Assembly: GCA_902492455.1 (NCBI GenBank)
Contig: CABULH010000011.1
Location: 62,001-126,000, forward strand
Direction: 5' to 3'
Source: an uncultured Oscillospiraceae bacterium
GTDB lineage: Bacteria; Bacillota; Clostridia; Oscillospirales; Acutalibacteraceae
DNA: 64,000 nucleotides
Part shown: one piece after another, positions 50,027-59,911 of the stretch
Numbering within the stretch: position 1 is the first letter of the stretch
Layout of the letters: every line of letters begins with the position of its first letter
The notes under the pieces: generated by a model
Database searches by the model: none
What the model was told of the DNA's origin: nothing
Seen by the model: the letters and a program-made list of their open reading frames with translations, nothing else
Made by a program: the position numbers and the translations under genes

Positions 50027-50977
50027 GTGAAATCCAATGCAACAGATTGGAAAGAACACAGAATCGGTATACACAAGATACGGCAATATCGGAACCCAGT
50101 AAAACCGCATCCAATGGTCACCCTATCCATGATGGCGCCATATACGATTATCCTGTTTGTATTTATCATTATACCTATCATTGCCGCAATAGTGATATCT
50201 TTTACCAGCTTCAACATGATCCAGACGCCGAAATATATCGGTGCGCAAAATTATATGTATATGCTGCTGTCAGACGATATATTTTTACTGGCTCTGAAGA
50301 ATACGATAATATTTGCGTTAATCACCGGACCGGTAGGATATATTCTCTCGTTTTTCATTGCTTGGATGCTTAACGAGTTTGGCGGCAAATTGCGGGCGTT
50401 TTTAACACTGGTATTTTATATGCCGACTCTGGCTGGAAACGTGTATTTTATATGGACCTATCTGTTTTCCGGCGATTCATATGGTTTGGTTAATTCTTTT
50501 GCCCTGAGATTAGGCATTATTAAAGAACCGATCATGTGGCTGACAGATACGCGGTACAACTTTTGGGTATGTATTGCCCTGCTGCTATGGAGCAGTCTGG
50601 GAGTAGGATTCCTAAGCATTGTCGCTGCTATGAAATCTCTCAACAAGGAGTTAAGCGAAGCCGGTGCTATCGACGGGATCCGTAACCGTTTTCAGGAGCT
50701 ATTTCATATCGTGCTTCCACAAATGCTTCCAGCCCTTACATTTGCAGCAGTCATGACAATTTCCACCTCATTTACAGTCGGATATCAGATTATGCAGTTA
50801 ACCGGCTTTCCCAGCACAGATTATTCTGTACACACCATTGTGTTGCACATAATGGATTACGGAATGATGCGCTATGAAATGGGATACGCTTCCGCATTGG
50901 CGGTCGTATTATTCCTGCTGCTTATTATCGTATGGCGTTACATATCACTGCTTTTAAGAAAAATATCGTCAGACTAG
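50027..50977 (+). CDS. Carbohydrate ABC importer permease A1
   Basis: A 316-residue binding-protein-dependent permease (UgpA/LplB type) with six membrane helices, the first at about 39-60 (MAPYTIILFVFIIIPIIAAIV). The EAA loop contacting the ATPase is KELSEAGAIDGIRNRFQELFHIVLPQM near residues 205-231. It starts with GTG, eight bases after GGAGG, 3 bases past the binding-protein stop. It pairs with the next permease. Confidence 0.93.
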   Translation: MKSNATDWKEHRIGIHKIRQYRNPVKPHPMVTLSMMAPYTIILFVFIIIPIIAAIVISFTSFNMIQTPKYIGAQNYMYMLLSDDIFLLALKNTIIFALITGPVGYILSFFIAWMLNEFGGKLRAFLTLVFYMPTLAGNVYFIWTYLFSGDSYGLVNSFALRLGIIKEPIMWLTDTRYNFWVCIALLLWSSLGVGFLSIVAAMKSLNKELSEAGAIDGIRNRFQELFHIVLPQMLPALTFAAVMTISTSFTVGYQIMQLTGFPSTDYSVHTIVLHIMDYGMMRYEMGYASALAVVLFLLLIIVWRYISLLLRKISSD

Positions 50978-50995
50978 GAAAGGACGGCCTTAAAA

Positions 50996-51862
50996 ATGAC
51001 CCACAAAATACATTCTAACAAAAAGGTCAACCGCTCCATCGGCGGAAATATTGTTTTGATTGCAGTGATTGGTATTCTGGGATTGGTTATGTGTATTCCG
51101 GTGGTGTACATCGTTGCTAATGCGTTTAAGCCGATCAATGAGTTGTTTTTGTGGCCCCCTCCCCTATTCCCCCGCAAACCTACTTTAGACAATTTTGTCA
51201 CCATGTTTCAGTTGATTCAAAGCTCGCAGCTACCTGCGTCACGTTATTTTTTTAATAGTTTTTTCGTGGCAGCCATGGGTACGTTTTTATATATCCTGAT
51301 TGCATCGCTGTGTGCTTATCCGCTGGCGAAGCATGACTTCAAGCTCAAAGGAGCCTATTCGACACTGTTGGTTTGGGTGCTTTTATTTCGCTCAGAGGTC
51401 ATAGCTATTCCCCAATATATGATCATTTCCGGTCTCAAGTTAACGGATACCTATCTGGCGCTGATCCTGCCGACGTTATCCGGTACAATGGGCGTTTTCA
51501 TGATGTTGCAGTTTATGAACAATATTCCTAAAGCGTTGATTGAAGCTGCGAAAATTGACGGGGCTGGAGAATATTGTATTTATTGGAAAATTATTATGCC
51601 GCAGGTAAAGCCCGCTTGGCTCACGTTATTAATTTTTACCTTCCAGGGAATATGGAATACCAACAGTATCGGCGTCAGTTATGTATACTCAGAAAATATG
51701 AAAATGGTTCCGGCCTTACTTTCTCAAATAACGTCCGCAGGCTTTGCCAGAGCGGGCGCAGGGGCGACGGTAGCCTTATTGCTTCTTATCGTTCCAGTAA
51801 TCATTTATTTGTTTTGCCAATCATCCATTGTTGAGACCATGTCCCACGCAGGTATAAAGTGA
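50996..51862 (+). CDS. Carbohydrate ABC importer permease A2
   Basis: A 288-residue UgpE/YtcP-type permease with six helices, the first at about 15-40. The EAA loop is PKALIEAAKIDGAGEYCIYWKIIMPQVKPAW near residues 180-210. It forms a heterodimer with the preceding permease. No ATPase gene is in the operon, so it must share one encoded elsewhere. The downstream gene begins at its stop. Confidence 0.93.
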   Translation: MTHKIHSNKKVNRSIGGNIVLIAVIGILGLVMCIPVVYIVANAFKPINELFLWPPPLFPRKPTLDNFVTMFQLIQSSQLPASRYFFNSFFVAAMGTFLYILIASLCAYPLAKHDFKLKGAYSTLLVWVLLFRSEVIAIPQYMIISGLKLTDTYLALILPTLSGTMGVFMMLQFMNNIPKALIEAAKIDGAGEYCIYWKIIMPQVKPAWLTLLIFTFQGIWNTNSIGVSYVYSENMKMVPALLSQITSAGFARAGAGATVALLLLIVPVIIYLFCQSSIVETMSHAGIK

Positions 51863-51876
51863 GGAGGTGCTGGGAT

Positions 51877-53379
51877 TTGAGTTGTCGAAAATTCCTGATA
51901 TCCGCGGGGCTACTGCTGGCCGCATGTTTTACTTTGTCAGTCGCCGCCCAATTACCATACAAAGGATACACCTACAATCAGTGGGGCGAAGCGCTTCTAT
52001 CTCCGGAAGGATATGTACCTGATCGTTTCATAAATTATACAGATATGGGGCTGGAAGATCCGCTATATATGCCCCAAGATATGTTTTATCACAAGGAGAC
52101 AAAATGTTTGTATATAGCAGATACAGACAATTCACGCATCGTCGTATTGAATCATGATTATCAAGTGGTCAAGATCATTGATAGCCTCAATTATGATGGA
52201 GACATTGAATCGTTCTCCAGCCCATACGGCGTGTATGTGGATACAGATGGCGCCATCTATGTGGCCGATACCAAAAATGAACGAATTGTAAAATGCGATT
52301 TGGAAGGGAACGTACTGGGGCTCTTTGGCCCTCCGTCCAGCCCTGCTCTGGAGAGTGAAGATTTCCGTTATCAGCCGCGCAAGCTGGTGGTGGATAAGGA
52401 CGGCTATATTTATGTCCAGGCCCAGCATGTCTATCAGGGGATTTTGTGCTTTGACCGGGACGGAAACTTTGTCCAATTTTTCGGCAGCAACCGCGTTGAT
52501 GTAACTGCCGAACTGCTTTTTGAACAAATGCTGCGGGTATTCATGACAAGAGAACAGCGTAGTAAGATGTTAACTTTTGTTCCCATGGAATATTCAAATC
52601 TTTATCTTAGCCAAAAGGGATTCATCTATGCCGTTACGTCAAAGACCCAGGATTCATTGAATGAAATAAAAAAAATCAACACCAATGGAGACAATGTTCT
52701 AAGGGTGAATTCTTACAGGAACACTGCCAGCTATAAGAAAAACAATTATGGTGATTATCCTATTTATTATTCCAATGAGGGACAGGTAATCGATACATCG
52801 TTTATCGATCTGCATTATGACGAAATGGGCTATATAACAGCGCTGGACGAAACTCGCGGTCGTGTATTTGTCTATGATGATGAAAGCAATCTCATGTTTA
52901 TATTTGGAGGCTTGGGCGAACAACTTGGAACTTTTTCACGCCCGACGGCTGTGGAAAAGATAGACAACGATATTTTGGTGCTGGACCGTGAAGAAGGAGC
53001 AATTACAATTTTCCGGCAAACAGATTTTGGGAGAACCGTGTTTGAAGCGATACAGCTCTACAATGAAGGGAAATATCTAGAGGCCATGGAGCCCTGGCAG
53101 ATGGTGCTTCAGCAAAATTCCAATTTTAATGTAGCTTATAACGGGCTGGGAAAAGCGTATATGCAGATGGAACAGTACAATATGGCTATGCATTACTTTA
53201 AGCTTGGATATGACAAAATTGGTTATTCCGATGCACGACAGGAATTGTTTGCATTATGGGCTCGTGAAAACTTCGGGATAATTATTATCGCAATACTTAT
53301 CTTTATATTGATCCCCTTTGTTGTGCCATGGTTATTATCAAGGAGAAAGAAAAGGAAGGGTGTGTATGATTCATTTTGA
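51877..53379 (+). CDS. NHL-repeat and TPR membrane protein of the importer operon
   Basis: A 500-residue exported protein. The N-terminal signal or anchor (LISAGLLLAACFTLSVAAQ) is followed by NHL-type propeller repeats (PQDMFYHKETKCLYIADTDNSRIVVLN, PYGVYVDTDGAIYVADTKNERIVKCD, PRKLVVDKDGYIYVQAQ, AVEKIDNDILVLDRE). A short TPR stretch (FEAIQLYNEGKYLEAMEPW, FNVAYNGLGKAYMQMEQYNMAMHYFKLG) and a C-terminal membrane helix (IIIIAILIFILIPFVVPWLL) with a basic end come next. Both repeats lie outside the cell. TTG at 51877, nine bases after GGAGG, is the likely start. Function is unknown; context ties it to glycan import. Its end overlaps the next gene. Confidence 0.78.
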   Translation: MSCRKFLISAGLLLAACFTLSVAAQLPYKGYTYNQWGEALLSPEGYVPDRFINYTDMGLEDPLYMPQDMFYHKETKCLYIADTDNSRIVVLNHDYQVVKIIDSLNYDGDIESFSSPYGVYVDTDGAIYVADTKNERIVKCDLEGNVLGLFGPPSSPALESEDFRYQPRKLVVDKDGYIYVQAQHVYQGILCFDRDGNFVQFFGSNRVDVTAELLFEQMLRVFMTREQRSKMLTFVPMEYSNLYLSQKGFIYAVTSKTQDSLNEIKKINTNGDNVLRVNSYRNTASYKKNNYGDYPIYYSNEGQVIDTSFIDLHYDEMGYITALDETRGRVFVYDDESNLMFIFGGLGEQLGTFSRPTAVEKIDNDILVLDREEGAITIFRQTDFGRTVFEAIQLYNEGKYLEAMEPWQMVLQQNSNFNVAYNGLGKAYMQMEQYNMAMHYFKLGYDKIGYSDARQELFALWARENFGIIIIAILIFILIPFVVPWLLSRRKKRKGVYDSF

Positions 53380-54013
53380 AATAAGGAAGCATCTATCCGG
53401 CGAAAAGATACGGCTTCCGTTTTACGCATTGATCCACCCTATTGACGCTTTAGAAACGTTGAAATACAAGAAACTGCATTCTATACCCATCAATGCAGTA
53501 TTGCTGTTTTTGTGGGTGACAAGTGAGTTAATTGTTCGAAAAAACACAAATTTTGTCTTTACAAATGTAAATCCAGACCGAATAAATATTGGAGATGTAA
53601 TCATCGGAACGGCTGCCATATTCTTTCTTCTCACTATTGCCAACCTGTTGCTGTGTACGTTTATGGAGGGAGAAGGAAAATATATTGACATATTTTGCGC
53701 CGCTTCGTATGCACTTATCCCGTTAATTATACGCAATCTGTTGACAGTGGCATTGACGGCGCTGATGCCAATAGAAATGATGCCTTTCTTTCAATTGTTC
53801 AATACGATTTTCTACATATGGACTGCTTGGTACATTATTGGTTCATTTATGGGTGTACATCAATTTGGCTTGGGAAAGACATTGCTAAATCTATGTTTTA
53901 CGATTGTAATGTTTGTGCTGATGGTAGGCCTGCTGTTTCTCCTATATAGCCTGCTCCAGCAAATCGCTTCATTCATCTATACGTTATACCATGAAATAAT
54001 GTTCCGGAGATAA
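53366..54013 (+). CDS. YIP1-like polytopic membrane protein of the importer operon
   Basis: A 215-residue integral membrane protein with five or so helices: at about 43-60 (INAVLLFLWVTSELIV), 80-105 (GTAAIFFLLTIANLLLCTF), 115-137, 148-167 and 175-200. The ALIHPIDALETLKYKK start and DIFCAASYALIPLIIRNLLTVAL segment are typical of bacterial YIP1-family proteins. The ATG at 53366 overlaps the end of the NHL/TPR gene by 14 bases, so production is coupled. Function is unknown; a scaffold role is possible but inferred. Confidence 0.75.
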   Translation: MIHFEIRKHLSGEKIRLPFYALIHPIDALETLKYKKLHSIPINAVLLFLWVTSELIVRKNTNFVFTNVNPDRINIGDVIIGTAAIFFLLTIANLLLCTFMEGEGKYIDIFCAASYALIPLIIRNLLTVALTALMPIEMMPFFQLFNTIFYIWTAWYIIGSFMGVHQFGLGKTLLNLCFTIVMFVLMVGLLFLLYSLLQQIASFIYTLYHEIMFRR

Positions 54014-54043
54014 AGTCCTGGACACCAATAAAAGGAGTATACG

Positions 54044-56269
54044 ATGAAACGGATAGCTGCGTTTACGATATGTATGTTAATTGTTCTGTCTGTTCAACTG
54101 TCGATTGACGCCCAAGTTGATCATAAGGAGAGGGTGGTTTCCTCCGAATCAACAGTGGACGGCAGCGACATCCTGGCCCCTGGTATGACTAAGGTAGATG
54201 CCAACACCCGATTTACCCTCTATATCAATCGGTCCGACGGCCTAATCGGCCTGGAAGACAAAGTAAACGGTAATTTTTTATATAGTTATCCATATGATTT
54301 GGAATCTTACTCCGGGGTGGATTACAGCGAATGGGGTACGGTGAAAAGCCAGTTATTACTGGAAACTGTCGATGAAAAGGGTGGAACGCAACCTCTCTAC
54401 AGCCATGTAGACAGCACAGAAAAAGAAGGGCTACGGGTCCGAAAGGAAGGCAACTCCGCAGTATGTTACTATACGTTTCCGGATGAAGGAATCACTGTGG
54501 TGTTGGAATGCTATCTAGAAGAGGACGGGCTTGTTGTAAAAGTTGACCCTAAGCGCGTTACAGAGCAAGGATCGAGAAAGATAAGTTCTATCGCTGTGTT
54601 GCCTTATTTTGATGCAATTCGTCCCGAAGAAGAAGGATATGTTTTTATTCCAGACGGCAGCGGGGCTCTTATCAGCAACCAACCTACAATGTACGCGCAA
54701 TACCAACAAGATGTATTTGGACAGGAAGCAGTATTGGAAGTTGTTCGCCGCTCTGTGTTTCAGGAAAAAATATTACTTCCTGTGTTCGGCGTCAGCAGAG
54801 GGGGCAATGGATTTACTGGCATCATCCATAGCGGATACGCCAAATGTGCTATTGCCGCCAACAATGGGAACAATTTGCGAACCTTAACCACGGTGTACCC
54901 AATTTTTAAAATGCGGACACTAACCTATGTATCTTTACCGACTAAAAACGGTTCCGCAAAAACTGTATCGGTCCTGGAGCAGAATCCTAACCTGTCGACG
55001 CCATTTATCGGTAAATATATCCCGCTGGACAATGGAAATAATGATTACACAGCCATGGCGCATGTATATCGCCGGTATCTCATGGAAGAACAGGGGGTGC
55101 GTCCGTTAGAGTTCGATGACTATTACGATGGTTACATTGATATTTATGGATATGTAAAAAAAGAAAAAACTATTTTGGGATTACCCGTCACCGTAGATCA
55201 AAAGCTGTCCGACGTGGCGCAGGTGACGGAAATGGCGTCGAATTATCAGGGCTTAGATGCAAAACTGGGGATACGGTACAATGCCTGGATCAAAAATGGA
55301 TATATGAATAAATTACCTAACGCGGCTACTCCCTCTAAAGCTGTTGGGAGCAAAAAGGATATTCGTAAGTTGGGCCAGCAGCTGTCGAATAATGGGATGC
55401 GGTTGTTTCTTTCAAGTGATCCTGTATCGGTATATAAACTTGGAAACGGCTTTTCCGCGTTCCGACATGCAGCAAGAACCGTCAACAATATTGCGTATGT
55501 TGAATATACCTATCCCGTCAACTTATACTATCGGAATACCGAACTCCCATCCTACCGCTTATTATCACTGGATTTCCTTTTTAATTTTACATCGAAATAC
55601 CTGAAGTCGTTTAACAAGCTGGGAACAGGAGGAATTGCTCTTGATACCATCGGCAACACCGTTTATTCAAACTACGGAGAAAACAGCTTATCAATTTTCG
55701 AAGGAGAAGAGGAAATACGCCGTACATTAAAAACGGCAGCTGAAAATAACGAGCTGATGGTGGAAGCCGCAGCAAGCTATGCGCTTGGTATTGCCCGGCA
55801 TTCTATAGCGGCTCCAAGTGAGAGTAGTAACTACAAAATCAGCTCTAAGAGCGTTCCATTCTATCAAATTGCTCTACGCGGTTTGATTAATATGTCGGTC
55901 AGCGCGCTGAATTTTGACAGTCGATCCGACACTCTGCTACTGCGTTGCTATGAAACCGGTATGCTGCCAATGTATACCTTTATCAAGGAAGAGCCAGATG
56001 TACTACTCAATACGGCGTTATCTGATTTGTATGCGGCAAACTACGACAATTGGAAAGACGTCAGTCAGGATGTTATAAAAGAATTTACAGCGTTTAATGC
56101 TAGGATTAAGGGGAAAACGATTGCGGCTCACGACAGCCCAGCCAAGAATCTAACGCGTACAGTATATGAGAACGGTCCTACAGTACTGGTAAATTATGGC
56201 GAGGCAGCCGTGATGTTTGAAGGAATTTCCATTGATGCGATGAGCTATTTCGTTTGGGAGGATACATGA
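54044..56269 (+). CDS. DUF5696-type exported protein of the importer operon
   Basis: A 741-residue protein with an N-terminal signal (MKRIAAFTICMLIVLSVQLSIDA). The N-terminal half (about 50-330) is beta-rich (RFTLYINRSDGLIGLEDKVNG, FIPDGSGALISNQ, FTGIIHSGYAKCAIAAN). The C-terminal half looks like a TIM-barrel-type glycosidase fold (GIRYNAWIKNGYMNKLPNA, MRLFLSSDPVSVY, GGIALDTIGNTVYSNYG, LMVEAAASYAL). The DUF5696 assignment is from memory. It may be a glycan-processing enzyme or receptor at the membrane. RBS AAAGGAG. The next permease starts at its stop codon. Confidence 0.75.
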   Translation: MKRIAAFTICMLIVLSVQLSIDAQVDHKERVVSSESTVDGSDILAPGMTKVDANTRFTLYINRSDGLIGLEDKVNGNFLYSYPYDLESYSGVDYSEWGTVKSQLLLETVDEKGGTQPLYSHVDSTEKEGLRVRKEGNSAVCYYTFPDEGITVVLECYLEEDGLVVKVDPKRVTEQGSRKISSIAVLPYFDAIRPEEEGYVFIPDGSGALISNQPTMYAQYQQDVFGQEAVLEVVRRSVFQEKILLPVFGVSRGGNGFTGIIHSGYAKCAIAANNGNNLRTLTTVYPIFKMRTLTYVSLPTKNGSAKTVSVLEQNPNLSTPFIGKYIPLDNGNNDYTAMAHVYRRYLMEEQGVRPLEFDDYYDGYIDIYGYVKKEKTILGLPVTVDQKLSDVAQVTEMASNYQGLDAKLGIRYNAWIKNGYMNKLPNAATPSKAVGSKKDIRKLGQQLSNNGMRLFLSSDPVSVYKLGNGFSAFRHAARTVNNIAYVEYTYPVNLYYRNTELPSYRLLSLDFLFNFTSKYLKSFNKLGTGGIALDTIGNTVYSNYGENSLSIFEGEEEIRRTLKTAAENNELMVEAAASYALGIARHSIAAPSESSNYKISSKSVPFYQIALRGLINMSVSALNFDSRSDTLLLRCYETGMLPMYTFIKEEPDVLLNTALSDLYAANYDNWKDVSQDVIKEFTAFNARIKGKTIAAHDSPAKNLTRTVYENGPTVLVNYGEAAVMFEGISIDAMSYFVWEDT

Positions 56270-57156
56270 TGGAAAAGAGTCGCGGACGGTTAACATATGA
56301 ACAGCGGCGGCAGGCAAAGGGCTGGATTTTCATTGCTCCTTTTATTCTGGGTTTTCTTCTCTTTTTTTTAATGCCGGTAATTCAATCCATACAGTATTCG
56401 TTCCACGATATCAAGATCGGTGAACCGATGCAGTTTGTCGGTCTGGATAATTACATATTTATGCTCAATGAAAACCCTACTTTTAAAACGGATCTTTTGA
56501 ATACCTTTCTTGGCCTATTTCCGCAGGTGTGCATCATCATATTTTTTTCTTTGTTTGTGTCGGTTATATTGAACCAAAAGTTCCGGGGCAGAGGATTTGC
56601 ACGAGCCATCTTTTTTCTTCCGGTTATCATCACCTCGGGTGTTGTAATGGAGTTGATGCAGTCACAAATATTTGCAGAGGCTGGCAATCCGACCAATGTA
56701 TATCTATTCAAAAGCACGGCCTTGCGGGATACGCTGATCCGCTCTGGGCTCAGTGCGTCGTTTGTCGGACAGATAACTCAATTTGTCAATCAGGTATTTA
56801 CATACACATGGAAATCCGGGGTTCAGATCCTTTTGTTTCTGGCCGGCTTAAGCGCTATACCGCGATCATACTACGAAGCAGCTTCGGTAGAAGGCGCTTC
56901 GGAATGGGACAGCTTTTGGAAAATTACCATCCCGCTCGTATCGCCCATTATGTTCACAAACATTATTTATACAATTATCGACACCTTTACAGACACCTCG
57001 AATCCCGTTCTCCAATCCATATTCAGCACCATTAAGGACAGTCAGCGATACGGCCTGGGCGCGGCACAATCCTGGATGTTTTTTCTGATCATAATTGTCG
57101 TGATTCTGATAGCGTATGTTTTAATTGGCCGAAAAACATTTTATATGAATGAGTAA
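56266..57156 (+). CDS. Carbohydrate ABC importer permease B1
   Basis: A 296-residue UgpA/LacF-type permease with six helices, the first at about 21-44 (GWIFIAPFILGFLLFFLMPVI). The EAA loop is PRSYYEAASVEGASEWDSFWKITIPLVSP near residues 204-232. ATG at 56266 overlaps the DUF5696 stop (ATGATG); the next ATG three bases on is better spaced from GGAGG, so either could serve. It belongs to the second transporter, with the next permease and the binding protein. Confidence 0.92.
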   Translation: MMEKSRGRLTYEQRRQAKGWIFIAPFILGFLLFFLMPVIQSIQYSFHDIKIGEPMQFVGLDNYIFMLNENPTFKTDLLNTFLGLFPQVCIIIFFSLFVSVILNQKFRGRGFARAIFFLPVIITSGVVMELMQSQIFAEAGNPTNVYLFKSTALRDTLIRSGLSASFVGQITQFVNQVFTYTWKSGVQILLFLAGLSAIPRSYYEAASVEGASEWDSFWKITIPLVSPIMFTNIIYTIIDTFTDTSNPVLQSIFSTIKDSQRYGLGAAQSWMFFLIIIVVILIAYVLIGRKTFYMNE

Positions 57157-57171
57157 AGGGGGGATGAGTCG

Positions 57172-58113
57172 TTGAAAATGCATTTTGGTCAATCGCTCAG
57201 GTCTTTTCCCCGAACGAGGATCACGGGAGAGGGAATCTGCCGAAAAGGACGTTCGGCTATTTTTAAATTATCGCGTTTTTTATTGTTGGTTAGTATTGGA
57301 TTCATAGTCGTATATCCCCTGCTGTTTATGCTATCCAATGCATTCAAGCCGCCTGCGCAAAGCTATGATCCAGCGGTGATCTGGCTGCCGAAATCTCTAA
57401 CGCTGGATAATTTCAGAGAAGCTTTTCGGATCATGAAATTCCAGTCAACACTACTTAATACCCTCTACATCAATATCGTAACCGGCGTATTTCAGCTATT
57501 GTCCTGTATGATTGTTGGATATGGCTTCGCACGATTCCGCTTTAAGGGGAGAAATCTGGTCTTCATGCTGGTTATCCTGACGATAATCGTGCCGCCACAG
57601 ACCATGACTTTATCCCTTTACCATAACTATTCCAATCTGAAGCTGATCGACTCGGTATTGGTATTTTATATGCCGGCTCTGCTGGGACAGGGCTTGAAAA
57701 GCGGCTTATACATCTTTGTTTTTCGGCAGTTTTTCAGAGGCCTTCCAGTGGAGCTGGACGATGCGGCCACTATGGACGGTTGCGGGACGTTTCGAATATT
57801 CTATCAAATCATGCTTCCTAATGCAGTGCCAGCGATTCTTACCGTGTTTTTATTCAGCCTGGTATGGCAGTGGAATGATTACTATAATCCAGCCATGTTT
57901 ATGAGCAAAGAAACGGTTGCAGTAGCCTTGCGAAAATTTCAGGAGACTATGTCCTATATTCCTGAATTCGGGCAAGATGTATACGACCCGTTCTTTATGG
58001 AAGCGCGCATACAAGCAGCCTGTCTTTTGTCCATTTCCCCCCTTCTCATAGTATATCTTTTTACACAGCGCTTCTTTGTCGAAGGCATTGAACGAACCGG
58101 ACTCGTCGGCTGA
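57172..58113 (+). CDS. Carbohydrate ABC importer permease B2
   Basis: A 313-residue MalG/UgpE-type permease with a longer basic N-terminus and six helices, the first at about 32-55 (LSRFLLLVSIGFIVVYPLLFML). The EAA loop is PVELDDAATMDGCGTFRIFYQIMLPNAVPA near residues 190-220. It starts with TTG, eight bases after GGGGGG. Together with permease B1 it forms the second import channel. Confidence 0.92.
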   Translation: MKMHFGQSLRSFPRTRITGEGICRKGRSAIFKLSRFLLLVSIGFIVVYPLLFMLSNAFKPPAQSYDPAVIWLPKSLTLDNFREAFRIMKFQSTLLNTLYINIVTGVFQLLSCMIVGYGFARFRFKGRNLVFMLVILTIIVPPQTMTLSLYHNYSNLKLIDSVLVFYMPALLGQGLKSGLYIFVFRQFFRGLPVELDDAATMDGCGTFRIFYQIMLPNAVPAILTVFLFSLVWQWNDYYNPAMFMSKETVAVALRKFQETMSYIPEFGQDVYDPFFMEARIQAACLLSISPLLIVYLFTQRFFVEGIERTGLVG

Positions 58114-58144
58114 AAATATCAAACTAATTTATGGAGGTATTCTC

Positions 58145-59674
58145 ATGAAAAAGTATTTATATCTACTGATGGCTGCCGTTCTGCTAATATCCTGCACAGC
58201 CTGTAATACCGGACCCGTAACATCCGGTGACACAAGCAGCAAACCGTATGAACAGACAGACAGCTCCACATCCGTTACGATTGACGATAATGACGGGTTT
58301 GAAAGCGAAGCAGAATCTTTTATTGACAATAGCAGTACATTAACACCTGCAAGCTCCTCCATTGATCATCCTTCAACGACAACTCCCACATCCTCCAGCA
58401 CCGAATCTTCAATAGACTATCACGAGGACGCCTTCAGTAAATTGAACAATCCGGATCTTCATATCCTTTGCCACTTTTCTCAGGAACAATATCGAGACCA
58501 AATTAAAGAAGGATCCCTTCCCAATATGCTTTGGCATATCCGAAGCGATTTCCAAAGAAAATATGGTGGCAAGGTGACCATAGAATATGTACCCTTCAAT
58601 GAAATGATCACAAAAACCGTTGCCATGCAAAAAGCAGGTAAAGCCCCCGATATTATACAAAATGGCGATCAGTTTTTTCCATCAACGGCGGTACAGAAGG
58701 TGGTACAGCCGCTTGAGCAGCTGGTTGACAGCAACGGAAATAAAGTATCCTTCGATAAAAGCCTGTGGAGTGCTGAAACGCTGTCGGCTTTCAAGTACAA
58801 CGGAAAAACCTACGCTATCAGCGATCCGACTTACAAGCCCACGCTGACATTTATCTATTTCAATGAAACCATGTTCAAAAAAGAGGGATTGACTTCACCA
58901 AAAGAACTATATAAACAAGGAAAATGGAATTGGACGGAATTTGAAAAAGCCTGTAAAAAACTTGCGAAGAGCAGAAATGGAACGCTGATACAGAAATCCT
59001 TTTCTACATACACGATACCGTCGCTATTTATGATTTCTAATAACGCAAGCATATTGACTTTTGATTCTGCAGGCAAGGCAAAGGCCAATTTGACAGACGA
59101 TAAGGTGATGTCGACACTTCAGTTCCTGTATGACGCACTGCAGCCTGTGGAAAAAGGCGGATTTATGGATTACAAGGGACCGGAGACCTTCCAGGCGGAT
59201 TTCGCAAACGGAATTCTAGGCATGCAGGCAGGCGTAGCCCCCACGGCCAATGTTACCTTTGACTGGGATCTGGTCCCCATGCCCGTGGGTCCCGACAACA
59301 AGGAAAACCGGCTGGCCTCTGCAGTATACGGCTTTTCCATTCCGACTGGCGCTAAAAATCCGGAAGGTGCTATGGCTTATATTTATTTCATGAGCAATCC
59401 GAAATATATGGAAGAGAATAAAGCTGCCTATATCAAGAGTTTATCCGGGCAGACCGCCGGCAAGATAGATACGGCGAAAGGGCAATGGAACTATGAGAAC
59501 TATATCATGAACAGTAATTTAAAATACGCCTCCGCTATGGATCGCAATTTTTCCCAGGCATTTACGCTTTACTGGAATATTTGTATGGATATGGCGAATG
59601 GAGATAAACCAGCAACGATTGCAGCCAAATATCAGCAGTCGCTTCAAGCCGCATTGGATACCACTTACGGCTGA
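58145..59674 (+). CDS. Extracellular solute-binding lipoprotein of importer B
   Basis: A 509-residue family 1 sugar-binding lipoprotein. The signal is MKKYLYLLMAAVLLISCTAC with the lipobox cysteine at 20 (or 17). A Ser/Thr-rich linker follows to about residue 90. The binding fold then begins DLHILCHFSQEQYRDQIKEG, with GKAPDIIQNGDQFFP, YNGKTYAISDPTYKPTLTFIYFNETMFKKEGL, FADGILGMQAG-type and YGFSIPTGAKNPEGAMAYIYFM motifs. It is of normal length, unlike the giant binding protein of importer A. RBS GGAGG. It ends the transporter operon; no clear terminator follows. Confidence 0.9.
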   Translation: MKKYLYLLMAAVLLISCTACNTGPVTSGDTSSKPYEQTDSSTSVTIDDNDGFESEAESFIDNSSTLTPASSSIDHPSTTTPTSSSTESSIDYHEDAFSKLNNPDLHILCHFSQEQYRDQIKEGSLPNMLWHIRSDFQRKYGGKVTIEYVPFNEMITKTVAMQKAGKAPDIIQNGDQFFPSTAVQKVVQPLEQLVDSNGNKVSFDKSLWSAETLSAFKYNGKTYAISDPTYKPTLTFIYFNETMFKKEGLTSPKELYKQGKWNWTEFEKACKKLAKSRNGTLIQKSFSTYTIPSLFMISNNASILTFDSAGKAKANLTDDKVMSTLQFLYDALQPVEKGGFMDYKGPETFQADFANGILGMQAGVAPTANVTFDWDLVPMPVGPDNKENRLASAVYGFSIPTGAKNPEGAMAYIYFMSNPKYMEENKAAYIKSLSGQTAGKIDTAKGQWNYENYIMNSNLKYASAMDRNFSQAFTLYWNICMDMANGDKPATIAAKYQQSLQAALDTTYG

Positions 59675-59911
59675 CACCCATGCCACTACTTACAAAAAAT
59701 GCCTTTCAGATAGCAAGAAATAATATTGTTTTTCGGGGTACAAATCAGAAAACCGGCTAAACTTATCGATCATACTGGAAACTCTCTGACACCTATCGAA
59801 TTCTGGTTGCTTTCCCGATAAACACCAAAAGCTTTAGTCTTTTTTGCCTTTTGAATACTGAGGGTACCTATTTCTGTTATTAAAAATTTATGAGAAGGGA
59901 TCGAAATTGAA
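59675..59911. other. Intergenic region before the second rhamnosidase
   Basis: About 240 A+T-rich bases. I see no gene and no strong terminator; a promoter for the second rhamnosidase may lie here but no convincing -35/-10 pair is visible. No ATGCAGCA motif is present. Confidence 0.35.
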
